This document shows, piece after piece, positions 6,947 to 13,549 of a stretch of DNA of 14,832 nucleotides. This DNA is from 70-18 sp041691815 (GTDB taxonomy: Bacteria; Pseudomonadota; Alphaproteobacteria; Acetobacterales; Acetobacteraceae). The notes beneath the pieces are model-generated. The model did no database searches. It was not told the origin of the DNA and saw only the letters and a program-made list of their open reading frames with translations. The stretch covers positions 1-14,832 of the forward strand of contig JBEPTZ010000112.1 in assembly GCA_041691815.1 (NCBI GenBank), read 5' to 3'. Made by a program: the position numbers and the translations under genes. Numbering within the stretch: position 1 is the stretch's first letter; each line of letters begins with the position of its first letter.

Positions 6947-8293
6947 ATGCGTGACCGCGTTCGCTCCCCCCTCGGCAAGCTGCCGCTCCTGGCCACCTCC
7001 ATGCTGGCGTTGCTGGCACTGGCACCGGTCGCCCCCGCGCTGGCCGCCGCCGCCCCGCCGGCCCGCGCGGCGCAGAAGCCGCTGTCGCCCTCGCAAGGGG
7101 CGGAGATCGTCGCCGTGGTCAATGGCGACGTCATCAGCATGGCCGACGTCGCCGATCGCCGCCGCCTGTTCGCCATGTCCACCGGCCTGCCGCTCACCCC
7201 CGAGGTGCTGAGCCGCCTCACGCCGCAGATCATCGACCAGCTGGTCGACGACAAGCTGCGCCTGCAGGAGATGCAGCGGCGCCACATCGCAGTGCCCGAA
7301 GCCGACATCGCCCAGGCGATCGCCCGCATCGAGCAGAGCAACGGCATGCCCCCCGGCGCGCTGCGTCAGCGCCTGGCCGCCGCCGGCGTCAACATGCGCA
7401 CCATGATCGACCAGGTCCGGGTGCAGATCGGCTGGGGCATGGTGCTGCGCGAGGTGATGGGCGACCAGGCCCAGGTCTCCGACGCCGACGTGGCGGCACT
7501 GGAGCGCACGCTGACCGCCGAAAAGGGCCAGACCGAGTTCAACATCTCGGAAATCTTCGTGCCGATCTCCAACCCGAAGCAGGCCGCCGACGCCGAGGGT
7601 TTCGCCGACACCATCATCCAGCGGCTGCGCGCCGGCGCCCCGTTCGCGGTGGTCGCCGCCCAGTTCAGCCAGAGCCAGTCCGCGCTTGAGGGCGGCAGCC
7701 GCGGCTGGATCCAGGCCAACCAGGTCTCCGACGACGAGCTGCGGGTGCTGAAGGAAATGCCGGTCGGCGCCATCAGCAACCCGATCAAGGTGCCCGGCGG
7801 CCTGTCCATCGTCACCCTGCGCGCCCGCCGCCAGATCGGCGACGAGCGTGTGCTGATGGCCAGCGTGCGGCAGATCTTCTTCCCGTTCTCGGCCAAGCTG
7901 AACCCCAACGCCCCCAGCCCGCAACAGCGCCAGATGCTCGACGAGGCAACCAGCCTCAGCCGCGTCACCGGCGGCTGCGACGCGATGGACGCCGCCGCCG
8001 ACAAGGTGCAAGGCGCCAAGAAGCTGAACCCCGGCGAGATCGCGGTGACCAGCATCTCCAACCCGGTGCTGCGCCAGATGGTCTCCACCCTGGCGGTCGG
8101 CAAGGCCAGCCAGCCGCTGATCGCCGATGACGGCGTGGCGGTGGTGATGGTCTGCTCCCGCGAGGACCGCACCTCCGGCCTGCCGCCCAAGCCGCAGCTG
8201 GTGGCGCGCATCCTCAACCAGCGGATCGAGCTCGCCTCCCGCCAGTTGCTGCGCAGCCTGCAGCGCCGCGCGGTGATCGACATGCGCTCCTGA
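6947..8293 (+). CDS. surA: periplasmic chaperone/peptidylprolyl isomerase SurA
   Basis: This 448-residue periplasmic chaperone helps fold outer-membrane proteins, LptD being a classic client. A signal peptide covers about residues 1-43 (LPLLATSMLALLALAPVAPALA). The SurA N-terminal chaperone domain begins at AEIVAVVNGDVISMADVADR (about 51). One clear parvulin domain follows at about 195-295 (FNISEIFVPI, ALEGGSRGWIQ, VGAISNPIKVPGG). The last 150 residues align in form with a second parvulin domain but lack the tidy motif set. ATG 6947 is 40 nt after lptD. An in-frame ATG at 6896 overlaps the lptD end and would put 17 residues ahead of the signal peptide, so 6947 is preferred. GGAG lies about 15 nt upstream, a weak site. 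The start is less certain than the identity. Confidence 0.9.
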   Translation: MRDRVRSPLGKLPLLATSMLALLALAPVAPALAAAAPPARAAQKPLSPSQGAEIVAVVNGDVISMADVADRRRLFAMSTGLPLTPEVLSRLTPQIIDQLVDDKLRLQEMQRRHIAVPEADIAQAIARIEQSNGMPPGALRQRLAAAGVNMRTMIDQVRVQIGWGMVLREVMGDQAQVSDADVAALERTLTAEKGQTEFNISEIFVPISNPKQAADAEGFADTIIQRLRAGAPFAVVAAQFSQSQSALEGGSRGWIQANQVSDDELRVLKEMPVGAISNPIKVPGGLSIVTLRARRQIGDERVLMASVRQIFFPFSAKLNPNAPSPQQRQMLDEATSLSRVTGGCDAMDAAADKVQGAKKLNPGEIAVTSISNPVLRQMVSTLAVGKASQPLIADDGVAVVMVCSREDRTSGLPPKPQLVARILNQRIELASRQLLRSLQRRAVIDMRS

Positions 8294-8301
8294 GCCCGCC
8301 A

Positions 8302-9126
8302 ATGCTGCCGCCAGTGCCGGCGCTGCCGCCGCTGCGCGAGGTCATCTCCCGCCACGGCCTGGCCGCCCGCCACAAACTCGGCCAGCACTTCCTGCTCGAT
8401 GCCAATCTCACAGGCCGCATCGTCCGCCAGGCCGGCCCGCTCGCCGGCCGCCACGTCGTCGAGGTCGGCCCCGGCCCCGGCGGCCTCACCCGCGCGCTGC
8501 TGGAAACCGACGCCGCCCAGATCACCGCCATCGAGATCGACCCCCGCGCGGTCGCCGCCATCGAGGAACTGCGCCAATCCCACCTCGACCGCCTGCACCT
8601 GATCACCGGCGACGCCCTGGCCCTCGACCTCACCACCCTGGCCGCCGCCCCCCGCCAGGTAATCGCCAACCTGCCCTACAACATCGCCTCGCCCTTGCTG
8701 GTCGGCTGGCTGCGGCAGGCGGCGGCTTGGGAAAAACTCACCCTGATGTTCCAGCAGGAAGTCGCCGAACGCATCTGCGCCGCCCCCGACACCCCAGCCT
8801 ACGGCCGCCTCTCTGTGCTAACGCAATGGCTCTGCACCGCCGAATTCCGCCTGCGCATCCCCCCCACCGCCTTCGTCCCGCCACCCAAAGTCTGGTCCGC
8901 CGTCGTGGTCCTCACCCCCCACGCCCTCCAGCCGCCCCCCGCCCTGTTCCGCACCATGGAAACCCTCACCGCCGCCGCCTTCGGCCAACGCCGCAAAATG
9001 CTCCGCGGCTCGCTCAAACCACTCGGCGGTGAGGCTTTGCTGGGGCGGGCCGACATCGCGTCGGAGCGGCGGGCGGAGACGCTATCGGTGGCCGAATTCG
9101 ACCGGCTGGCGCGGTTGCTGGAGTAA
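8302..9126 (+). CDS. rsmA: 16S rRNA (adenine1518-N6/adenine1519-N6)-dimethyltransferase
   Basis: RsmA (KsgA) dimethylates two adjacent adenines in the 3'-terminal hairpin of 16S rRNA using S-adenosylmethionine, late in small-subunit assembly. The 274 residues match the family length. Visible motifs are LGQHFLLD (26-33), the SAM-binding loop VEVGPGPGG (53-61), the acidic IEIDPRAV and the catalytic NLPYN (123-127). The C-terminal helical domain ends in FGQRRKMLRGSLKPL, typical of KsgA. It starts 8 nt after the surA stop, so it is the last gene of the lptG-lptD-surA-rsmA transcript. pdxA, frequently between surA and rsmA, is absent. A hairpin at 9134-9157 follows the stop. Confidence 0.95.
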   Translation: MLPPVPALPPLREVISRHGLAARHKLGQHFLLDANLTGRIVRQAGPLAGRHVVEVGPGPGGLTRALLETDAAQITAIEIDPRAVAAIEELRQSHLDRLHLITGDALALDLTTLAAAPRQVIANLPYNIASPLLVGWLRQAAAWEKLTLMFQQEVAERICAAPDTPAYGRLSVLTQWLCTAEFRLRIPPTAFVPPPKVWSAVVVLTPHALQPPPALFRTMETLTAAAFGQRRKMLRGSLKPLGGEALLGRADIASERRAETLSVAEFDRLARLLE

Positions 9127-9133
9127 GCAAGCA

Positions 9134-9157
9134 CTTTTTTTTGTGAACAAAAAGAAG
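9134..9157 (+). terminator. hairpin repeat after rsmA (copy 1)
   Basis: A 10-bp stem CTTTTTTTTG / CAAAAAGAAG (one G-U pair) with loop TGAA starts 8 nt after the rsmA stop. A 25-bp block at 9138-9162 is repeated exactly, in inverted orientation, at 11123-11147 just past the gmk stop. The element therefore has the same orientation relative to both upstream genes. It is followed by an A-run, not a U-run, so it is an unusual terminator and possibly a dispersed repeat that serves as one. Confidence 0.6.
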
Positions 9158-9240
9158 CAAAATTACTTTTCATCCTGGCCTTCGGCGGACCGGGAGTGAA
9201 GCTACCAATCAGGTGCTTCTGCTTCTCTGTTAACAAGCAA

Positions 9241-9411
9241 ATGAGACTTCCCGCTCCTTTCCAACTTCGCCTCCCGCCCGATCTGGGTGGCGGGAGCTAC
9301 GCATGGCATCGGAAGAAGCCGGACTCCCCTCTTTGGGTCGAGGTAGCACGCCGGCCTATCGAGATCGGGTCGGAGGCATCCCATGACTCGCCAACACCAC
9401 CGCGAGACTGA
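9241..9411 (+). CDS. doubtful 56-residue hypothetical ORF
   Basis: An ATG at 9241 opens a 56-codon frame ending at TGA 9409-9411, 30 nt before the lipoprotein gene. The peptide is rich in Pro, Arg and Ser (MRLPAPFQLRLPPDLGGGSY...) without signal peptide or known motif. No ribosome-binding site is visible, and a competing ORF covers the opposite strand. Two structured repeats fall inside it. It is listed only because it lies in line with the next gene; noncoding is more likely. Confidence 0.17.
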   Translation: MRLPAPFQLRLPPDLGGGSYAWHRKKPDSPLWVEVARRPIEIGSEASHDSPTPPRD

Positions 9412-9441
9412 TATCGTTTCGCCCTTCAACCAGAGGGCGCG

Positions 9442-9906
9442 ATGCGCGAGTTTGCTATTCTATTATTCCTGCTAATCTTCGCGGGTTGTGGGCGGCATCA
9501 GCCATGCCCTCCGCTTTCCGAATGGGAAAAACCCACACTGCCGCCCGGCACGGTGCGCACCCCCGCCTGTAAGCTAGAGGTGCCGACCGATTACAATCAG
9601 CGCGCTGCTCGGGCGCAAAGCTCAGTCGGTAAGCCTCTCGCTGCTGACCGCCTGGACCCGCACGGTCTCTCACCCGCAGAAATCAAGCGCCGCGAACAAG
9701 ATCAGCGAAAACAGGAGGAAGCCGCCGCAGACCGGGCTGAGCAGGACCGCAAGGCGGAAGCCATCTGCAAGTACAAGGGTCAAGTAGCTGGGGCTTCCTA
9801 TCCGGACCCCAGCATCTTGGGCTTTGATAGCATGGTTGCTGAAGCACGGGTGGTCAGAGCCTGCTGGCAACTCTACGAGCATACCGGCATCATGCCATCC
9901 CCTTAA
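9442..9906 (+). CDS. putative lipoprotein, unknown function
   Basis: This 154-residue protein has a lipoprotein signal. A short charged N-terminus and hydrophobic run (ILLFLLIF) are followed by AGC, placing the lipidated cysteine at C16. The mature part has a Pro-rich stretch (21-45), a strongly charged helix (about 78-108, KRREQDQRKQEEAAADRAEQD) that may form a coiled coil, and a C-terminal part containing YPDPSILGFDS. Five cysteines are present (16, 22, 43, 109, 131). AGAGGG (9431-9436) lies 5 nt before the ATG, supporting the start. Codon use is less G/C-biased than in the neighbouring operon, which suggests later acquisition. I recognise no family. Confidence 0.7.
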   Translation: MREFAILLFLLIFAGCGRHQPCPPLSEWEKPTLPPGTVRTPACKLEVPTDYNQRAARAQSSVGKPLAADRLDPHGLSPAEIKRREQDQRKQEEAAADRAEQDRKAEAICKYKGQVAGASYPDPSILGFDSMVAEARVVRACWQLYEHTGIMPSP

Positions 9907-10097
9907 CCTCCTGCAACATTGAACTCACCAGCGCGTCATTTGCCGATGTCCGGACACGAGGGAGATCGAACTGCTCGCCGCGCGCGGTATCCTGACGGCG
10001 GGTAGACCCGTTATAGCCGGCACAGCAGCACACATATTTGCTCTGCTTTCCACCGACGACCTAACTGCGGTCGACTGCAGAAGTAGCATTATTTTTG
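9907..10097. other. intergenic region without a recognisable gene
   Basis: This 191-bp stretch lies between the lipoprotein gene and the convergent AEC transporter gene. It contains a near-palindrome, CTGCGGTCGACTGCAG (14 of 16 bases symmetrical, 10065-10080), close to the transporter stop, which could form a weak transcript end. A short plus-strand open frame reading RVICRCPDTREIELLAARG might be a decayed gene fragment, but I cannot identify it. Confidence 0.3.
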
Positions 10098-11021
10098 TCA
10101 CCCCAACCACTCCAGCAACATCGTCAGCGTCACCACCGACAGCGCGGTGCTCACCGCAACCGTGGTCGCCGACTCCTCCATCCGCACCTCGTAGCGCCGC
10201 GCCAGCAGAAAAGCGTTGGCGCCGGTCGGCATCGCCGCGGCCAGCACCACCACGTTGAACGCCACCCCCTCCACCCCGGCCAGATGCGCCAGCAGCCCCA
10301 CCAGGGCCGGCAGCGCCAGCAGTTTCAGGGCGCTCGACAGCATCACCTCGCCGAACCCGGTCATCCGCTGCGGCCTCGGCAGCGTGGCGCCCAGGCAGAA
10401 CAGCGCCAGCGGCGGCCCGGCCCGGCCCAGCATCTCCATCAGCCGGTCCACCGGCGCCGCCAGCCCCAGCCCGGTGGCGCGCCACAGGAACGCCAGCACG
10501 ATCGCCATCACGATCGGGTTGCGCGCCGTGCCCTTCAGCGAGGCGCGCGCCACGTGCAGCATCGACCGCCCGGTGCCGGCATCGGCCTCGATCACCACCG
10601 TACCCAGCGGCAGCAGCACCGCCGAATGCACCGCGATGATCGCCAGCAGATTGGCCACCCCCGGCGCGCCATACAGCGCGTCCACCACCGGAATCCCCAT
10701 CATCACGGTGTTGCCGTAGATGCCGTCCAGCCCGGCGATGCCCGACTCGGCCAGCCGGCTCTTGAACAGCCAGCGCGACAGCAGCAGCGCCACCACGAAC
10801 AGCGCTATCGCGCCGATCAGAAACGGCCCAGCCACCGCGACCAGTTTCAGCGGCGGCGCCTCCACCACCGAGCGGAACAGCAACGCCGGCATCGCCGCGA
10901 AGAAGGTGAAATCGTTCATCCCCTTGATGACGTGGGTGTCCAGCCAGCGCCGGTTGGTGCTGATGGCGCCCATCACGATCAGGCCGAAGACCGGGGCGAT
11001 GACGCTGAATAAAATAGTCAT
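10098..11021 (-). CDS. AEC family transporter (auxin-efflux-carrier-like permease)
   Basis: This 307-residue inner-membrane permease has about ten hydrophobic helices in the two-times-five pattern of the AEC family, whose bacterial members export or import organic acids such as malate or malonate. Family-type segments are the N-terminal VIAPVFGLIVMGAIS, NDFTFFAAMPALLF, the central GIYGNTVMMGIPVVDALYG and the C-terminal LAAAMPTGANAFLLARRY. ATG 11021 fits the family N-terminus. An upstream in-frame start at 11108 would translate through a palindromic repeat and is rejected. No clear ribosome-binding site precedes 11021; a perfect 24-nt palindrome lies 8 nt upstream. The gene separates rsmA from gmk and is probably an insertion in the core block. 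The substrate is unknown. Confidence 0.88.
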   Translation of the reverse strand: MTILFSVIAPVFGLIVMGAISTNRRWLDTHVIKGMNDFTFFAAMPALLFRSVVEAPPLKLVAVAGPFLIGAIALFVVALLLSRWLFKSRLAESGIAGLDGIYGNTVMMGIPVVDALYGAPGVANLLAIIAVHSAVLLPLGTVVIEADAGTGRSMLHVARASLKGTARNPIVMAIVLAFLWRATGLGLAAPVDRLMEMLGRAGPPLALFCLGATLPRPQRMTGFGEVMLSSALKLLALPALVGLLAHLAGVEGVAFNVVVLAAAMPTGANAFLLARRYEVRMEESATTVAVSTALSVVTLTMLLEWLG

Positions 11022-11029
11022 AGGAAGCA

Positions 11030-11053
11030 GTTCTTTTTTTGCAAAAAAAGAAC
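11030..11053. repeat. perfect 24-nt palindrome upstream of the AEC gene
   Basis: GTTCTTTTTTT (11030-11040) is the exact complement of AAAAAAAGAAC (11043-11053) about a central GC. In the AEC transcript the stem would end 8 nt before the ATG at 11021. Flanking CTTCC (11063-11067) and GGAAG (11022-11026) could extend it. It may hide the ribosome-binding region, or end transcription coming from gmk. Confidence 0.6.
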
Positions 11054-11127
11054 CAAAAAAACCTTCCACTTTGCAACGACGGAACGCGGGAGACTCCGTA
11101 CACTCCAATGGATAAAAAGCTTTTTTG

Positions 11128-11151
11128 CTTCTTTTTGTTCACAAAAAGAAG
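11128..11151 (-). terminator. hairpin repeat after gmk (copy 2)
   Basis: A perfect 10-bp stem CTTCTTTTTG / CAAAAAGAAG with a 4-nt loop begins 3 nt past the gmk stop. Read in the gmk direction it has loop TGAA and is followed by CAAAAAAG, then the palindrome AAAAAGCTTTTT (11115-11126), which supplies a late U-run. It is the inverted exact partner of the copy after rsmA over 25 bp. Confidence 0.65.
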
Positions 11152-11154
11152 TCT

Positions 11155-11775
11155 TCACTTGCTCAACTCCGCCAGGCATTCCGCCAATCCCACCTGCCGC
11201 GCCGTCACCAGCCGCGCCGCCTGCAGCACCGCCCGCGTCTGCGCCAGCGCCACCGCGAAGTCATCGTTCACCAGCACATGGTCGAACTCGCCGGCGTGCG
11301 AAAGCTCCTCGTTGGCCTGTTCCATCCGCGCCGCGGCGGCATCGGCCGGGTCGCCGCGCCCCAGCAGCCGGGCCTGCAATGCGGCGCGCGATGGCGGCAG
11401 GATGAACAGCCCCACCACGTCGCCCGGAAGCTGGCCGCGCAACTGCCGGTGGCCCTGCCAGTCGATATCGAACAGCACGTCGCGCCCCTCGGCCAGCGCC
11501 TGCTCCACCGGCGCGCGCGGCGTGCCGTAGCCGCGGCCAAACACGATGGCATGTTCCAGCAGCGCGCCCTCGGCGGCCATCTGCTGGAAGCGTTGCAGGT
11601 CGATGAAGTGGTAATCCACGCCATCCAACTCGCCGGCGCGCGGTGCCCTGGTGGTCACGCTGACCGACAGCGCCAGCCCCGGCTCGCACGCCAGCAGCGC
11701 CCGGCTGATCGCGGTCTTGCCGGCGCCGGAGGGGGCGGCGAGCACCAGGCACAGGCCGCGGCGGGCGAGGGTCAT
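11155..11775 (-). CDS. gmk: guanylate kinase
   Basis: Gmk phosphorylates GMP to GDP with ATP, an essential step of guanine nucleotide supply and recycling. The protein has 206 residues, normal for the family. The P-loop is APSGAGKT (14-21). It carries Thr directly after Lys, where the family usually has Ser-Thr. The GMP-binding signature SVTTRAPRAGELDGVDYHF starts near residue 38, and DVLFDIDWQGHRQLR matches the family core. The start at 11775 is supported by GGGAGG (reverse strand) about 6 nt upstream, and that site overlaps the end of yicC. The gap to yicC is 10 nt, so the two are one transcript. A hairpin repeat follows the stop. Confidence 0.95.
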   Translation of the reverse strand: MTLARRGLCLVLAAPSGAGKTAISRALLACEPGLALSVSVTTRAPRAGELDGVDYHFIDLQRFQQMAAEGALLEHAIVFGRGYGTPRAPVEQALAEGRDVLFDIDWQGHRQLRGQLPGDVVGLFILPPSRAALQARLLGRGDPADAAAARMEQANEELSHAGEFDHVLVNDDFAVALAQTRAVLQAARLVTARQVGLAECLAELSK

Positions 11776-11785
11776 CGCGGCCTCC

Positions 11786-12676
11786 CTACTCGATGTTCTG
11801 CACCTGCTCGCGCAACTGCTCGATGGCGGCCTTCAGTTTCAGGCCGGTGGTTGTCAGTGGCACGGATGCCGATTTGCTGCAAAGCGTGTTGGCCTCGCGG
11901 TTGAATTCCTGCACCAGGAAATCGAACCGCCGCCCGACCGCCACCGCCTCGTCGAGCAAGGCGCCGGCGGCGTGCAGATGCGCCGAGAGCCGGTCCAGTT
12001 CCTCGCGCACGTCGGATTTCGCCGCCAGCAGCGCCACTTCCTGGGCGATCCGCTCCTCCGGCAGCGCCGGCAGTTCGGACAGCAGCCCGCGCACCGTCTC
12101 CAGCATGCGCGCCTGCTGGGCGGCCGGCTGGTCGGCTGCCTGGGTGCTGGCGGTGGCGTGCAAGGAGCTGATTTCGCCCAGTTGCCCGCGCAGGATCAGC
12201 CCCAGCCGCGCCCCCTCGCCGCGCCGTGCGGCCAGCATCGCCGCCAGCGCGTTGTCGAACCCGGCCCGCACCGCCGCCTGCGCCGCGGCACTGATCTCCT
12301 CGTTCGGCGCCGCGTTGGCCCGCAGCACACCAGGCAACGCCAGCAACGCCTCGGCGCGCGGCGGCGCGGCCCCTGGGATGCGCGCCGCCAGTTCGGTTGC
12401 CAGCACCAGCATCTGCTCCAGCGCCGCCTGGTCCGGCGCCAGTTTCGGCTGGTCGTCGCGGCGAATGGTGAGGTTGGCGGTGACGTTGCCGCGCTTCAGC
12501 ACCTTCGCCGCTGCCTCGCGCAGGCCGGGTTCCAGCGTGTCGAACCCGGATGGCAGGCGGAACCGCAGCTCCAGCCCGCGCCCGTTGACGCTGCGCAACT
12601 CCCACGCCCAGGCCACCCCCTCGACCCCCCCCTCGCTGCGGGCGAATCCGGTCATCGAGGCGAGGTCTGCGGCCAT
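11786..12676 (-). CDS. YicC/YloC family endoribonuclease-like protein
   Basis: This is a 296-residue cytoplasmic protein of the YicC family, members of which are reported as stress-linked endoribonucleases. The N-terminal signature SMTGFARSEG begins at residue 7, followed by WELRSVNGRGLELRFRLP (about 25-42). The C-terminal DUF1732-type signature EFNREANTLCSKS is near residue 260, followed by the typical ending of two helices. Length and both signatures match complete members. The start at 12676 has AAGGA about 9 nt upstream. In many Alphaproteobacteria this gene lies between mltG and gmk; here gmk follows as usual, but an SDR gene on the other strand separates it from mltG. Its precise substrate is unknown. 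Confidence 0.92.
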   Translation of the reverse strand: MAADLASMTGFARSEGGVEGVAWAWELRSVNGRGLELRFRLPSGFDTLEPGLREAAAKVLKRGNVTANLTIRRDDQPKLAPDQAALEQMLVLATELAARIPGAAPPRAEALLALPGVLRANAAPNEEISAAAQAAVRAGFDNALAAMLAARRGEGARLGLILRGQLGEISSLHATASTQAADQPAAQQARMLETVRGLLSELPALPEERIAQEVALLAAKSDVREELDRLSAHLHAAGALLDEAVAVGRRFDFLVQEFNREANTLCSKSASVPLTTTGLKLKAAIEQLREQVQNIE

Positions 12677-12734
12677 TGGATGGTCCTTCCAGGCGATAAA
12701 TCCTGTATTAGCAGCCTATTGGAGGGGCCGAAAC

Positions 12735-12752
12735 ATGACCGCACGCATATGA
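12735..12752 (+). promoter_or_regulatory. 5-codon upstream ORF overlapping the SDR start (ATGA)
   Basis: GGAGGGG (12721-12727) is the only strong ribosome-binding site here. It lies 7 nt before ATG 12735, which opens MTARI and stops at TGA 12750-12752. That stop overlaps the SDR ATG (12749-12751). The same site is 21 nt from the SDR start, too far for direct use. Reinitiation after the short ORF is the simplest reading. Confidence 0.5.
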
Positions 12753-13549
12753 CCCGCAGCGTCAACGCACTGATCACCGGCGCGTCCTCCGGTATCGGCG
12801 CGGCGATCGCGTTCGAATTGGCCGGGCCGGGGGTGGTGCTGCATCTGTCGGGGCGGGATGCCGCACGGCTGGAGGGCAGTGCGGCGGCGTGCCGTGGGGT
12901 GGGGGCGGCGGTGCATGCCAGGGTGCTGGAGGTGACCGACGCGGCGGCGATGGCGGACTGGATCGCCGGCGTCGGGCGGCTCGATCTGGTGGTGGCCAAT
13001 GCCGGGATCTCCGCCGGCACCGGGCAGGGCGAGGCGGAGAGTGCGGCGCAGGTGCGGGCGATTTTCGCGACCAATCTCGGCGGGGTGCTGAACACCGTGC
13101 TGCCGGCGATGGCGGTGATGGACGGGCAACCCATTGGTTCCAATGGCTTGCGCGGGCGGATCGCGGTGGTGGCGTCGATCGCGGCGTTCGTGCCGGCACC
13201 CGGTGCGCCGGCCTATTGCGCCTCCAAGGCGGCGGTCGATGCCTGGGTGGTGGGCAGCGTGGTCAGCGCGCGGCGGCGCGGCATTCAGTTGACCAGCCTG
13301 TGCCCGGGCTATGTGCGCAGCGCCATGACGGCGGGCAATCGGTTTCCGATGCCGGGGCTGATGGCGGCGGATCGGGCGGCGCGGATCATGCTGCGCGGGG
13401 TCGCGGCGGGGCGCCGGCGGGTGGTGTTTCCGTGGTGGATGGGGCTGGCGGCGCGGCTGGTGGGGCTGCTGCCACTGGCGGTTTCGGCGCGATTACTGGG
13501 GCTGGCGCCGGCAAAAGCGGCACAAAGAGAGGGCGAAAATCAGGGTTGA
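12749..13549 (+). CDS. short-chain dehydrogenase/reductase (SDR), NAD(P)-dependent
   Basis: This 266-residue classical SDR oxidoreductase has the cofactor loop TGASSGIG (10-17), NAG (84-86) and the full catalytic tetrad N109, S133, Y146, K150 (PAYCASK). The C-terminal 45 residues are hydrophobic and basic (GRRRVVFPWWMGLAARLVGL), suggesting association with the membrane, as in SDRs acting on lipid substrates. That is inference. ATG 12749 is the only plausible start in frame; upstream codons offer no start, and translation probably depends on the overlapping 5-codon ORF. The gene is divergent from yicC (72 bp apart) and convergent with mltG. It interrupts the usual mltG-yicC-gmk run. Substrate unknown. 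Confidence 0.9.
   Translation: MTRSVNALITGASSGIGAAIAFELAGPGVVLHLSGRDAARLEGSAAACRGVGAAVHARVLEVTDAAAMADWIAGVGRLDLVVANAGISAGTGQGEAESAAQVRAIFATNLGGVLNTVLPAMAVMDGQPIGSNGLRGRIAVVASIAAFVPAPGAPAYCASKAAVDAWVVGSVVSARRRGIQLTSLCPGYVRSAMTAGNRFPMPGLMAADRAARIMLRGVAAGRRRVVFPWWMGLAARLVGLLPLAVSARLLGLAPAKAAQREGENQG

Larger units (their letters stand above)
9127..9441. other. structured, less GC-rich intergenic region
   Basis: After the rsmA hairpin this interval holds a second hairpin, CTCCCGCC (9271-9278) with GGCGGGAG (9289-9296). There is also an imperfect inverted repeat (14 of 16 bases): 9269-9284 against 9362-9377, AGATCGGGTCGGAGGC. Base composition is visibly more A/T-rich than the flanking operon. One doubtful small ORF (9241-9411) lies within it. 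No tRNA, promoter of good quality or transposase fragment is visible. Confidence 0.45.
11024..11155. repeat. palindrome-rich element with inverted ends (MITE-like)
   Basis: The ends are related inverted sequences: GAAGCAGTTCTTTTT on the left (11024-11038), and GAAGACTTCTTTTT read inward from the right (reverse strand from 11155). The left end carries a perfect 24-nt palindrome (11030-11053, GTTCTTTTTTTGCAAAAAAA and onward). The right end carries a perfect 10-bp hairpin (11128-11151). About 70 bp of non-repetitive sequence lies between. The right end touches the gmk stop codon. This form fits a small non-autonomous element or a pair of facing terminator repeats; I see no flanking target duplication. 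Confidence 0.45.

Noticed and set aside
6869..8302. 477-codon minus-strand frame opposite surA
   Set aside because: It is antisense to surA, rich in Gly/His/Gln and without motifs.
9127..10097. Transposase remnant, attachment site or tRNA in the accessory interval
   Set aside because: I looked for DDE or tyrosine-recombinase motifs, direct-repeat boundaries and a cloverleaf with a CCA-type end. None is convincing.
11022..11108. Longer AEC transporter starting at 11108
   Set aside because: The added 29 residues are translated from the palindromic repeat and do not resemble an AEC N-terminus.
11651..12748. Upstream extension of the SDR frame and overlapping plus-strand frames across yicC
   Set aside because: It is antisense to yicC and part of gmk, which carry full family signatures. 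The SDR fold begins at 12749.
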